64,000 bases of DNA. Source: an uncultured Christensenellaceae bacterium (GTDB lineage: Bacteria; Bacillota; Clostridia; Christensenellales; Pumilibacteraceae). The notes under the pieces were generated by a model. The model was not told where the DNA came from and searched no databases. It saw nothing but the letters and a program-made list of their open reading frames with translations. Each line of letters starts with the position of its first letter. Position 1 is the stretch's first letter. Below, piece after piece: positions 51,169-59,004 of the stretch. The stretch is taken from assembly GCA_910588155.1 (NCBI GenBank), contig CAJUPB010000004.1:83134-147133 (forward strand), written 5' to 3'. The position numbers and the translations under genes were made by a program.

Positions 51169-51291
51169 ATGAACAAGTTTATAAACGTGGAAGAAGAATT
51201 CAAAAGCAAAACCGACCCCGACGGTTGGTATACCGGCGTCACGACGACCGACGAATACGACGAACCGATTCAGGACGCAGACGATTTATAG
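51169..51291 (+). CDS. Predicted 40-residue acidic protein
   Basis: A short frame begins with ATG at 51169 after a near-perfect AAAAGGAGG six bases upstream and ends at TAG 51291. The product is acidic, starting MNKFINVEEEFKSK and ending PIQDADDL, with no hydrophobic segment. A TTGATA/TATACC pair upstream could be its promoter. It lies between the divergent ABC exporter and the end of the ESCRT-like operon. The strength of the ribosome binding site is the main support. Function unknown. Confidence 0.55.
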   Translation: MNKFINVEEEFKSKTDPDGWYTGVTTTDEYDEPIQDADDL

Positions 51292-51302
51292 TCTTTTCGA
51301 TT

Positions 51303-51581
51303 CTATCTTGACCACAAATATTTGACGTAGACGTCCCTCAAATACTCGGCGGCTTTTTTGTCGTCTGCCAAATTGTCCAGAAATTTTCCGTTCGCTCTCC
51401 AACCCGAACTCGTTTTGAAAACAGCAGATTCCAGGTACGAATGTTGTTGCGCAGCCGTCGGCGCGGGCTGCGGCTCGGGTTTGGGCGCAGCCGAGTCTGT
51501 AAACTCCGCCCCGCAGAACACGCAGCGGAATTTTCCGCCGCCTATGTCGCGGCATTCTCCGCCGCAGGATTTACACTCCAC
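51303..51581 (-). CDS. Small zinc-ribbon protein, last gene of the ESCRT-like operon
   Basis: The 92-residue protein starts with a zinc ribbon (CKSCGG near residue 3 and CVFCGAEF near 20), a Pro/Ala-rich linker and a C-terminal piece with aromatic residues (SGWRANGKFLDNL...VKYLWSR). The start is GTG 51581, seven bases after AAGGAG and eleven after the stop of the AAA+ gene. Zinc ribbons also end the SPFH protein of this operon, hinting that the ribbons act as docking modules. Confidence 0.7.
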   Translation of the reverse strand: MECKSCGGECRDIGGGKFRCVFCGAEFTDSAAPKPEPQPAPTAAQQHSYLESAVFKTSSGWRANGKFLDNLADDKKAAEYLRDVYVKYLWSR

Positions 51582-51592
51582 TGTCTGTCTCC

Positions 51593-53686
51593 TTAATCGT
51601 TTTGCGCTTTCCACGCAAGCAATTTTTCTATGTCGCCGCTTTGAACGGACGACGTTACGTGTTCGAAAGCCTTTTCCAAATCTTCGTTTTTCAACGTCTT
51701 TTCGCCCGTTTCAACTGCGCGCAATGCCGACAGTTCTTCCGCCTTGTCCAACAGCGCAGTTATGTCCGAACCGTTGAAGCCGTTGGTCTTTTCCACGGCG
51801 GAAAGCACGTCCATATCCGCTTCCACGGCGACGATACCCTTTTCGCGTATCTTATCCAAACGGCGGTTTATCATATATTCTCTCGCATCTTTGTCGGGAA
51901 GTCCGACGTATACTCTCGTGCCGAATCTGCCCGGTCTTACGAATGCGCTGTCCACGTCCCAAGGCTTGTTTGTGGCGGCAATCAGAAACAGGATATTATC
52001 CGTTTTTTTGCCGTATGATTCTATGCCTTGAAGCTGCGACAGCAGTTCGCTGCGGAGCTGTTTTGCATACTGCGACTTCGTACTCTTCGGAGAGATTGAG
52101 TCCATCTCGTCGAAATATATGACGGCACACGGAAACTCTCTCGCCTGCGCGAACAGAGCGCGCACTGCTTTCTCCGTATTTCCGACGCCCTGATTCAACA
52201 AATCGGACGGCTTCACCGAGCAGAATTTCGCGCCTATTTCGTTGGCAATCGCGGCGGCAATCATCGTCTTGCCCGTCCCCGGAGGACCGTATAACAGCAG
52301 ACCTCCGCCGCTCTTTCTGACATAGCCCTCGAACACCTCGGGATTGGTCAGAGGCAGCAGAACTTTTACCCTGACAACCTCTTTGACTTCGTCCAAACCC
52401 GCTATGTCGTCGAAGTCGATGACCGGCAGGCTGTCCCAATCGAACTTATAGTCAAACAACGCGCCGCCGCTCTCTTCCAGAACTTTGTCTTCGGGGGTCT
52501 GCGGTTTTTCCGCTCTCTTGATTTTTGCGTCGGCAAGCCCGTCCGTCCTGTTCGACGGCGGCGGTGCTGCCTCTTCGACATCGATTTCGAAAATCGCGTC
52601 GGGCAAATCGGAAAGAGTCAGCGTCGTCATTTCGGCGTCCGTCGGGTCGGACATTCTCGCCACTCTGCCCGACTGCGCCGTCACAATTGTTTCGTACAAA
52701 TTTCGGACGTCTCTGCCGTTGCCGAAATTATCGTTGCGCTTTTCGTACATCTTGCGAAAGTAGAGTCCGAGTGCGCGGCCCGTGTCGGCGTCGGGCGCAT
52801 AGCTGTCCTTCGCACACATTCTCGCAAAAATATTGTACAGCTCTTCTCCCGTATAATCGGGAAAATGAATGAAGTTTTTAAAGCGCGAGCGAAGACCCGG
52901 GTTCGAGCTTATGAACTTTTCCATAGGCTTATCGTACCCGGCGACGATGACGACGAGGTTATCCCGTTTGTCCTCCATTTCTTTCAAAACGGCGTCGATG
53001 GCTTCCTGTCCGAAGTCATTACTGCCGCCGCCGACCAAAGAATACGCCTCGTCTATGAACAGCACGCCGCCGTAGGCTTTTTTCAGAACGTCTTTCGTCT
53101 TGACGGCGGTCTGTCCGACATAGCCCGCCACCAGACCGCTTCTGTCGACCTCCACGAGGTGACCCTCTTTCAGCACCCCGAGAGCGCAATATATCTGTGC
53201 CATAAGTCTGGCGACAGTCGTCTTGCCCGTTCCGGGATTGCCCGTGAACACGAGGTGATACGACATATCGGGTACGGGCAGACCGCGCTGTTTTCGCAGG
53301 CGGAATACCTTTATCTGGTCCACCCAATCGGAAACCTTTTTCTTGACCGTTCCCAAGCCTTCCAGCTCGTTCAGCCTTTTAAGCGCTTCTTCCAGCGTGA
53401 TTTTGTCGTTTTTGCTCACGCTGACGTTGCCTCCCGTTTCCTCTTCTTCGCCCTTTGCCGTTCTCTTTTCCGCGCCGATATTTTCGGCGAACTCGACAAT
53501 GCTCTTTGCCCTGCGGTAACGGGTTTTTTGAAGCTGTCCGTCGCTCTGTTTCGCCATTTTAAGCATTTGTTCAGCAGCCAGCATATAGTATTTTTTGGCG
53601 AGAGACTTATCTCCCTTGTCAAGACTTTGCTTGGCTTTTTTGTAATACAGGTCGAAAGTCTCGCTTAATAAATTCATTTCGTCCAT
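51593..53686 (-). CDS. AAA+ ATPase with N-terminal MIT-like domain, CbbX-like and Vps4-like AAA modules
   Basis: The 697-residue protein begins with a three-helix segment (1-72; FDLYYKKAKQSLDKGDKSLA through RRAKSIVEFAENI) with the size and Ala/Tyr pattern of MIT domains. AAA module 1 (about 97-370) is CbbX/SpoVK-like: Walker A GNPGTGKT 149-156, Walker B VLFIDEA 208-214. AAA module 2 (about 420-690) is Vps4/Cdc48-like: DFDDIAGLDEVKEVV, Walker A GPPGTGKT 467-474, Walker B VIYFDEMDS 522-530, sensor ATNKP 571-575 and arginine-finger box RPGRF 584-588. Vps4 uses its MIT domain to grip ESCRT-III tails and unfold them. The two genes just upstream encode ESCRT-III-like proteins, so the same job is likely here. 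Confidence 0.85.
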   Translation of the reverse strand: MDEMNLLSETFDLYYKKAKQSLDKGDKSLAKKYYMLAAEQMLKMAKQSDGQLQKTRYRRAKSIVEFAENIGAEKRTAKGEEEETGGNVSVSKNDKITLEEALKRLNELEGLGTVKKKVSDWVDQIKVFRLRKQRGLPVPDMSYHLVFTGNPGTGKTTVARLMAQIYCALGVLKEGHLVEVDRSGLVAGYVGQTAVKTKDVLKKAYGGVLFIDEAYSLVGGGSNDFGQEAIDAVLKEMEDKRDNLVVIVAGYDKPMEKFISSNPGLRSRFKNFIHFPDYTGEELYNIFARMCAKDSYAPDADTGRALGLYFRKMYEKRNDNFGNGRDVRNLYETIVTAQSGRVARMSDPTDAEMTTLTLSDLPDAIFEIDVEEAAPPPSNRTDGLADAKIKRAEKPQTPEDKVLEESGGALFDYKFDWDSLPVIDFDDIAGLDEVKEVVRVKVLLPLTNPEVFEGYVRKSGGGLLLYGPPGTGKTMIAAAIANEIGAKFCSVKPSDLLNQGVGNTEKAVRALFAQAREFPCAVIYFDEMDSISPKSTKSQYAKQLRSELLSQLQGIESYGKKTDNILFLIAATNKPWDVDSAFVRPGRFGTRVYVGLPDKDAREYMINRRLDKIREKGIVAVEADMDVLSAVEKTNGFNGSDITALLDKAEELSALRAVETGEKTLKNEDLEKAFEHVTSSVQSGDIEKLLAWKAQND

Positions 53687-53702
53687 TATGCCGTTTCCCC
53701 CG

Positions 53703-54275
53703 TCAAATGCCGGAGTCTATCTTTTTTTTCAGCTCCGCAAGTTCTTTGTCTATCATATTTTCCACGGCATCGTCCGCCGCGGCGTTTGCGAATATCGCTT
53801 CCAGCTCCTTGTCTTCCGCCGCGCTGCCGCCGGAAGAGACGGTGGAGAACGCCGATTCCGTTTCGTCCATAAAGTTCTCTATCTGTTCGGTCTGCATTTC
53901 CACGCCCATCATAGCTTCGTTGAACTGGCTTTGAACTTTCAAAAAATCCTTTTCTTTGGTTATCTTCATCATATCCTTGGACAGCGAGCTCATACCCTGC
54001 AAGAACTGCGATGTCATCTGCGTCATATCCTTCATCTGCGACGTGATTTCGAAATTCAGTTTCATTTCGTACACGCGTTTTTGCTGTACCAACGTCATTT
54101 TGAGTCCGGACAAAGCAAGATTGTACTGCGCCGAAAGTCCGCGCTGTTTTGCCTGTTTTCCCGCCTCTATGTAAACTTGTTTTTGCTCTTCCAACTTTTG
54201 AATCTGCTTATTCATCATATTGACGGTCTTTTTGATAAGCATCTTCTTTTCCAATTCTTTTTTTGCGTTTGCCAT
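53703..54275 (-). CDS. ESCRT-III/Snf7-like protein with MIM1-like C terminus
   Basis: The 190-residue, fully helical protein is basic in its first 45 residues (KKELEKKMLIKKTVNMMNKQ) and acidic toward the C terminus, as ESCRT-III subunits are. The middle (about 95-140: LQGMSSLSKDMMKITKEKD, FLKVQSQFNEAMMGVEMQTE) is patterned like the Vps2/CHMP2-CHMP1 class, with the KVQ..F......E..T pattern in register. After a Gly/Ser/Asp linker it ends in ENMIDKELAELK (172-183), which fits the MIM1 consensus (D/E)xxLxxRLxxL(K/R) except Glu for Arg and Ile for Leu. It starts 28 bases after the second ESCRT-like gene and ends 16 bases before the AAA+ gene. Confidence 0.75.
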   Translation of the reverse strand: MANAKKELEKKMLIKKTVNMMNKQIQKLEEQKQVYIEAGKQAKQRGLSAQYNLALSGLKMTLVQQKRVYEMKLNFEITSQMKDMTQMTSQFLQGMSSLSKDMMKITKEKDFLKVQSQFNEAMMGVEMQTEQIENFMDETESAFSTVSSGGSAAEDKELEAIFANAAADDAVENMIDKELAELKKKIDSGI

Positions 54276-54303
54276 TTCTCAAACTCCTTGTCTTTAAGTC
54301 GAT

Positions 54304-54897
54304 TTAATTGTCGACGCTCTTTTTTTCGTCCGCCGCCGCAGCCTCGAAAAGGCTCTGCTCGGAATCGATTTGTTCCTCTTCCTCGAACATTGCAAGCAGC
54401 GCATTGTCGCTTTCGCTCATTCCGTATATGGCGGAATTTTTTTCGTATGCCTCTTCCACGGTTCTGAAAGTTTCGTCGGCGGAAGTCAGGACCTCCTCTG
54501 CCGCCACCTTCGTCCCGAGCGCGCCGTTCAAAAATTTCGCAAGACCTTTCTGGTCCCGCAAGAGATTTCCGAGCGACGCTTTTTGCGTATTCTTGAAAAA
54601 TTTGCTGTCGTCTATCGCGGATTTCAGTTTATTCAGCAGCTGTATGTTATACATAAGATACATTGCGCGTTGAACGTCCTGCTCGCGTTCCGACTTCAAC
54701 ATATTTATTTTCTTTGCATAGAAGAGCTGCAAATCTTTTGATTTTTCGCTCTTGCCCTTGACCATAAGTTCGTCGATTTGCTTTTGCTTATGCGTCAGCT
54801 CGTCCTCGATTTCCTTGGACTGCCGTTCCAAATCGCAAATTGCCGTTACGACTTCTTCCCTTGTCAATTTATCGTATTTACTTTTGAAAGGCCACAT
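54304..54897 (-). CDS. Second ESCRT-III/Snf7-like helical protein
   Basis: The 197-residue helical protein opens MWPFKSKYDK, a short amphipathic, aromatic and basic start suited to membrane insertion. It then forms a long helical hairpin (about 12-105, with EIEDELTHKQKQIDELM and YLMYNIQLLNKLKSAI) and ends in a strongly acidic tail (MFEEEEQIDSEQSLFEAAAADE). Charge pattern (basic front, acidic rear) and length match ESCRT-III subunits, and PspA/Vipp1 belong to the same superfamily. Specific class not resolved. It follows the anchored coiled-coil gene by ten bases. Confidence 0.65.
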   Translation of the reverse strand: MWPFKSKYDKLTREEVVTAICDLERQSKEIEDELTHKQKQIDELMVKGKSEKSKDLQLFYAKKINMLKSEREQDVQRAMYLMYNIQLLNKLKSAIDDSKFFKNTQKASLGNLLRDQKGLAKFLNGALGTKVAAEEVLTSADETFRTVEEAYEKNSAIYGMSESDNALLAMFEEEEQIDSEQSLFEAAAADEKKSVDN

Positions 54898-54907
54898 ATA
54901 AACCGCC

Positions 54908-55351
54908 TTACCGAATTACGACGCCGCGGTCGGCCATCGTAAGTTTTATTTGTTTCAAAAGATTTTCCGTCTTCTTGTCGTCCTCGCCGTCGGTCTTTGT
55001 CAACGCGATTTTCATATCGCCTATCAGATTTCTTATCTTCTTGTCGAATTCGAGAACCTCTTCTTTCGGCGACGGAACGAGGTATTTAATCTGCTCCTGC
55101 AACTCTCTCAACTCTTTTTTGAATTCCTCGTTGTTTTCCGCCAAAACGAGAAGAGCTTCCACGGCGCGGGAATTTGCCGCAATCAGGTCTCTGTCCTCTT
55201 TATTCTTGTCCGCTCCGCTTGCGACGGCATTGTTCTTTTTATGAAGAAAAATCCATATCAGGACTATTATTACTACGACAACGCCGATTGCAATGCCGAC
55301 TGCAATACCTATTGTGAGCGGCCAATTTGCCGCAAGCAATAAATTGTTCAT
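54908..55351 (-). CDS. Single-pass membrane protein with cytoplasmic coiled coil
   Basis: The 147-residue product has one long membrane helix (about 14-37, Gly/Val/Ile-rich) directly after a short outside segment, a basic stop (HKKNN) and a cytoplasmic helical part with coiled-coil heptads (about 60-92, LAENNEEFKKELRELQEQIKYL). It may recruit the ESCRT-III-like proteins to the membrane, by position in the operon only. No family recognised. Confidence 0.7.
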   Translation of the reverse strand: MNNLLLAANWPLTIGIAVGIAIGVVVVIIVLIWIFLHKKNNAVASGADKNKEDRDLIAANSRAVEALLVLAENNEEFKKELRELQEQIKYLVPSPKEEVLEFDKKIRNLIGDMKIALTKTDGEDDKKTENLLKQIKLTMADRGVVIR

Positions 55352-55370
55352 TTCCGTATCTCCTTAATAT

Positions 55371-56417
55371 TTATTTCAGTTCGTTTCCGCAAGCCGAGCA
55401 GAACTTTGCGCCAACATCGTTCTTGTTTCCGCATTTTCCGCAAATCTTTTCCGAAGCGACGGGTTTTCCGCAATTCGGACAGAAAGCCGCGCTTGCGGGC
55501 ACGGGCTTTCCGCAATGAGCGCAGAAACGCGTGTCCGCCTTTGTGCCGCCGTTTCCGCCGACACCGGGATGACCTATGATTTTCATTACATCGTAGTATG
55601 CTTTTTTGTCTTCCAACTCCAACTTTTTCAAATACACTTCTCTGTCGAACTTTTTATCGTCCAATCTTTCGATTTCGGCAAGATATTCTTTGAGTTTGCG
55701 CTGACGCTGTGCATCTTTGGCAAAGTCGTCTATATTCTTGCCCTCCTCGTCGGTTATACCGACATATTCGATTATGAAACGGTCGAGACCGATACCCCAA
55801 CTCTTTGCGAAATTTTCCGACAGTATCTCGCCCACTCTCTCGCCTATTCCCTTTTTCTCCGCCGCGAATTGGTCGTATGTAATTTTCTTTTCTTTGACGG
55901 CGCGCAAAAAACAATCGGTGAACTCGTTGACGACCTCGGCTCCGAAACGCTTTTTGAAATCTTCCAAATCGAACTCGCTGCGTGCGCCTACGACCTTGCG
56001 GAAGAACTGCTCGAAATTCACGATGTGGATACCGAACTGACCTCGCGCACCGACGTTTACGACCTCTTCGCTCGCCTCGTCGCGGTATTTGAACCGTTGC
56101 GGTGTTCCCCACAGAATAACGACGTCCGTATCCTTCGGCATATAGACGACCTCGACGGACAGACCGCTTTTCCAAGCTTTGACTTCACAATCTCCGTCGA
56201 ACACCTTATAGTTTCCGCTGTCGTATATGCGGGCGTCTCCGCCGCCTTTTATGATGTATGCCCGGTGGGTCAAAGGCACTTCGATTCTCGCATTTTCCTC
56301 TCTGACGACGTCGTTTACCCTCACAAACAGTACGCTGTTGTCGTTGACGTTCGCCTTGCAAAGATTCTGCTCGAACTTGATGACCTGCACTGTCTTTGCC
56401 TTATGCTTTCCAAACAT
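55371..56417 (-). CDS. SPFH-domain protein with two C-terminal zinc ribbons (YdjI-like)
   Basis: The 348-residue protein has the SPFH/band-7 fold of the YdjI ('virion core protein'-like) branch: VIKFEQNLCKANVNDNSVLFVRVNDVV at the start, ALTHRAYIIKGGG-type strand (PLTHRAYIIKGGGDARIYDSGNY), and FGIHIVNFEQFFRKVVG near 145. Then comes a helical, coiled-coil region (180-280) and four CxxC pairs (CAHC, CPNC, CGKC, CSAC) forming two zinc ribbons at 298-345. In B. subtilis, ydjI stands with ydjF (PspA, an ESCRT-III relative). SPFH proteins organise membrane microdomains. The ATG at 56417 follows AAGGAG by seven bases. It is first in the operon. Confidence 0.85.
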   Translation of the reverse strand: MFGKHKAKTVQVIKFEQNLCKANVNDNSVLFVRVNDVVREENARIEVPLTHRAYIIKGGGDARIYDSGNYKVFDGDCEVKAWKSGLSVEVVYMPKDTDVVILWGTPQRFKYRDEASEEVVNVGARGQFGIHIVNFEQFFRKVVGARSEFDLEDFKKRFGAEVVNEFTDCFLRAVKEKKITYDQFAAEKKGIGERVGEILSENFAKSWGIGLDRFIIEYVGITDEEGKNIDDFAKDAQRQRKLKEYLAEIERLDDKKFDREVYLKKLELEDKKAYYDVMKIIGHPGVGGNGGTKADTRFCAHCGKPVPASAAFCPNCGKPVASEKICGKCGNKNDVGAKFCSACGNELK

Positions 56418-56467
56418 AATCAATCTCCTTATCTCTGTTAAATTACATCTATATAAATATATATTTT

Positions 56468-56496
56468 ATTATAATTTAAACATCGGAAATTGTCAA
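56468..56496 (-). promoter_or_regulatory. Consensus promoter of the ESCRT-like operon
   Basis: Minus strand TTGACA (56491-56496), 17-base spacer, TATAAT (56468-56473): a perfect match, about 45 bases before the SPFH start. No separate sigma-54-type site, as used by proteobacterial psp, is seen. Confidence 0.88.
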
Positions 56497-56540
56497 TGGT
56501 TTTACGAGAAATGTTTTTCGCCATTGAATTCCGCAAATCA

Positions 56541-56567
56541 AAAAACAACGGCTGCCAACCGTTGTTT
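56541..56567 (-). terminator. Terminator separating the upstream operon
   Basis: AAACAACGG/CCGTTGTTT stem (56543-56551, 56559-56567) followed on the minus strand by T residues. It ends the deacetylase-helical protein unit just before the ESCRT-like promoter. Confidence 0.8.
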
Positions 56568-56599
56568 CGATTTTATTAAATGCGTTTCGATTCCTTAAA

Positions 56600-57031
56600 T
56601 CAGAGATAGTGCTTCATTTCGTCTACGTTCTTCTGTTCTATACACTTCAAGCGGTATGCCAGGTTGACGACGTCGCAGTTGCAGTCGCCGTAATTTTTAA
56701 TCTGTTTTGTCACGTCGATAATCCCCATCGTACTGCCCTGTATTACCATTTCCGCCAAGTGTTCATTGGACTTGTCCATCAACGTCTTCGCATTTATCAT
56801 TACGCGGCAGCAAAACTGCGTCAGTTTCGACGCGTCCTCCGGCTGCTCATTGCACGCGGCAAGTTTTTCTTTTGCCTGAACTTCCGCAATACGGTATTCC
56901 GCAATCTGGCTTTCCAACGTTTCTTTGAGGCGCATATCTTTCACGTCGGGAAGCAGCGTTTCGAGATTGTCGGCGCCCATTTTCGCGTTGCGGTTGATAT
57001 AGTTCAACAGTTCTTTGTCTTTATCGGTCAT
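56600..57031 (-). CDS. Helical protein of unknown function, possibly ferritin-like
   Basis: The 143-residue product is all helix with about four helices (10-45, 48-68, 70-100, 118-140) and several Cys (FCCR, DCNCD). Its opening DKELLNYINRNAKMGADNLETLLPDV and the size resemble four-helix-bundle proteins related to DUF2383/ferritin-like families, but Glu/His metal ligands are not obvious. AAAAGGAG is seven bases before the ATG. It follows the deacetylase gene by 26 bases. Confidence 0.6.
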   Translation of the reverse strand: MTDKDKELLNYINRNAKMGADNLETLLPDVKDMRLKETLESQIAEYRIAEVQAKEKLAACNEQPEDASKLTQFCCRVMINAKTLMDKSNEHLAEMVIQGSTMGIIDVTKQIKNYGDCNCDVVNLAYRLKCIEQKNVDEMKHYL

Positions 57032-57057
57032 TTTTTATACTCCTTTTAAATTTTATT

Positions 57058-57891
57058 TTACTTAATACCGAGTTTTTCGAAATAGCGTTTCGAGGACAGC
57101 TTTGCGGGGCGATTTATTCGTTTCAGCCACATCAAGCGCGCAGTATCGCCCTTTTTCAAGCGGTTGACTCCCTCCGCGCAAGTGAACGCGACATTATACC
57201 CGAGAGCATTCAACAGTTTCGGCGTAGACTTCGAATAGCTTCCGAACGGATATGCGAACACCTTGGGCTCGGCGCCGCACGCACGTTTCACGAAGTCACC
57301 GCACTTTTTGCAGTCTGCCGTGAAAGCCTCCTTATATTCCTGTTCGCTTTCCCCGCGTTTCCTCATTACGCCGCGTCTGCCTTTCAGCGCGTGCATATCG
57401 TAGCTGTGATTTCCGAACTCCACAAGTCCGCTTTTCGCCATTTCGGCAAGCTCTTTTTCATTGAGATACGAATACGAGCAACTGCGCTTCTTCTTGCCGT
57501 TCTCCCTTTCGGAAAACGCTCCTACTACATTCACGGTGGCTTTGAAGCTGTATTTTTCGAGCAGTGGCAACGCATAAACCAAATTATTGTAAAACCCGTC
57601 GTCGAAGGTTATGAGAATGGGTTTTTCGGGAAGTTCGGCGCCTTTTATCACAAAATTCGCCACTTCTTCGACGGACACTGTTTTGTACCCGCGTTCTTTC
57701 AAAAACTCGAAATCCGCTTCCAAAACCTTCGGCGGAACGACGTAATCGCCGATTCCGACCTTGCTCACGGAATGGTACATCACGACGGGCAGTTCTATCC
57801 TGCCGTCGCCTCTCGCGGGCAGGAAAGCGCCTGCCGCGCCCGTACACAGCGTCAAAGCCGCGAAAATTACAGTTACCGCCCGTTTGACCAT
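57058..57891 (-). CDS. Polysaccharide deacetylase (NodB-like), exported
   Basis: The 277-residue protein has an N-terminal signal or anchor (MVKRAVTVIFAALTLCTGAAGA) and a carbohydrate esterase 4 domain: LPVVMYHSVS near 37, the metal and catalytic motif ITFDDGFYNN near 95, FGNHSYDMH near 160 (His pair) and YPFGSYSKS near 220. It removes acetyl groups from peptidoglycan or other N-acetylated glycans on the outside. ATG 57891 gives a proper signal peptide. No good ribosome site is visible before it. Confidence 0.87.
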   Translation of the reverse strand: MVKRAVTVIFAALTLCTGAAGAFLPARGDGRIELPVVMYHSVSKVGIGDYVVPPKVLEADFEFLKERGYKTVSVEEVANFVIKGAELPEKPILITFDDGFYNNLVYALPLLEKYSFKATVNVVGAFSERENGKKKRSCSYSYLNEKELAEMAKSGLVEFGNHSYDMHALKGRRGVMRKRGESEQEYKEAFTADCKKCGDFVKRACGAEPKVFAYPFGSYSKSTPKLLNALGYNVAFTCAEGVNRLKKGDTARLMWLKRINRPAKLSSKRYFEKLGIK

Positions 57892-57942
57892 ACTTTTATT
57901 ATGCTTTAAGCGCCGTAAATGTATGCGGTTTTTACAAAACAA

Positions 57943-57965
57943 AAACCGGGCTTTTATCCCGGTTT
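57943..57965 (-). terminator. Terminator after the Tyr-rich lipoprotein gene
   Basis: AAACCGGG/CCCGGTTT stem (57943-57950, 57958-57965) with T residues beyond on the minus strand. Confidence 0.85.
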
Positions 57966-58030
57966 TTTCAGATTGCTATATCGCAAGCTTCGGCTTTTGT
58001 CTGCACTTTCACGCGGATTTTATAAACGCT

Positions 58031-58894
58031 CTATGCTATGCTCACGCTTCCGCCGCAGGGCGCGGTGCACGTTGCCTTTATATCGCCGTCGTAGGTCGTA
58101 AGTACGGCTTTATAATACTCCTTTTTACAGTTTCCGCCGCCATTGAACATTATTATCATACAGTCGTCGGCATTATAGAAAAACTCGGCGAACGAATAGC
58201 TCGTAAACCCCGTGTCGAACGCCTCGTCCGCACAAACGAACGTATCGTCTTTTCCATTCGTATGCACATAATAACTTTTATTCTTAAAATAAATCAAGCT
58301 TTCTTTATTGCACGCGATTATATTGCATTTGTCGAGATATTCGGTTTCGGTATACGTTTCATTTTCTTTGTCGTATTTGAAATACACGCCGGCAACTATC
58401 TTTTCCGAGACGATGTTTCCGCCGCCCGCCAAATAACCGACCGAGTCGGAAAAAAGATTGCAAAAGCCGTATGCAACGCCATCGTCGTATTCCACTGCGG
58501 AAATCTGCACGAAGTTTACGCCGTCTTTTTCATAACGTTCCTTAATCATCTCCGCAAGATTTTCATAGCCTTCCGCGCACTTGATGCGGTAGCGCGGAAA
58601 ATCATTGCCGGAGATAACGGCGGGAAAGTTCAGTCCGTACGTGTCGATTTCTTCCGCCCTGCCGACTATGCTCGCCTCTCCGCCGTCGGACACAAACAGA
58701 TATTTATCGCTTTCTATCCGACAGAGCGAATATAATCTGCCGCCGTCGGTTTTTATACTGTCGAGGTAAACCGTCGAGCTTCTGTTATTCCCGTACATTC
58801 CGAGCTGATAGAAACAACCCGAAAGCGGCAATAACGAAAACAGTAGCGCCGCAACCGATGCGGCAATCATAATTTTTCTCACAGTCTTTCTCAT
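58031..58894 (-). CDS. Lipoprotein of unknown function
   Basis: The 287-residue product has a lipoprotein signal (MRKTVRKIMIAASVAALLF, lipobox LPLSGC at about 22-27) and a mature, beta-rich part with many Tyr, Asp and Gly (YLDSIKTDGG, YLFVSDGGEASIVG). No known domain is recognised. AGAGGA lies five bases before the ATG. It has its own promoter and terminator. Confidence 0.75.
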   Translation of the reverse strand: MRKTVRKIMIAASVAALLFSLLPLSGCFYQLGMYGNNRSSTVYLDSIKTDGGRLYSLCRIESDKYLFVSDGGEASIVGRAEEIDTYGLNFPAVISGNDFPRYRIKCAEGYENLAEMIKERYEKDGVNFVQISAVEYDDGVAYGFCNLFSDSVGYLAGGGNIVSEKIVAGVYFKYDKENETYTETEYLDKCNIIACNKESLIYFKNKSYYVHTNGKDDTFVCADEAFDTGFTSYSFAEFFYNADDCMIIMFNGGGNCKKEYYKAVLTTYDGDIKATCTAPCGGSVSIA

Positions 58895-58912
58895 AATCGT
58901 CCTCTTTTTTAT

Positions 58913-58940
58913 ATTATACACCTTTCGGCTGAAAAGTCAA
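58913..58940 (-). promoter_or_regulatory. Promoter of the Tyr-rich lipoprotein gene
   Basis: Minus strand TTGACT (58935-58940), 16-base spacer, TATAAT (58913-58918). Confidence 0.75.
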
Positions 58941-59004
58941 TCTGCGCAAATTGGATTTCGCATAAAATAGGTAAATATTTTTTTGAAACAGCGGGCTAAA
59001 ATCG

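Noticed and set aside
53703..54897. Plain PspA/Vipp1 orthologues
   Set aside because: The two proteins lack the uninterrupted PspA coiled-coil sequence pattern I know. A MIM1-like end and a Vps4-like partner fit an ESCRT-III type better, although both belong to one superfamily.
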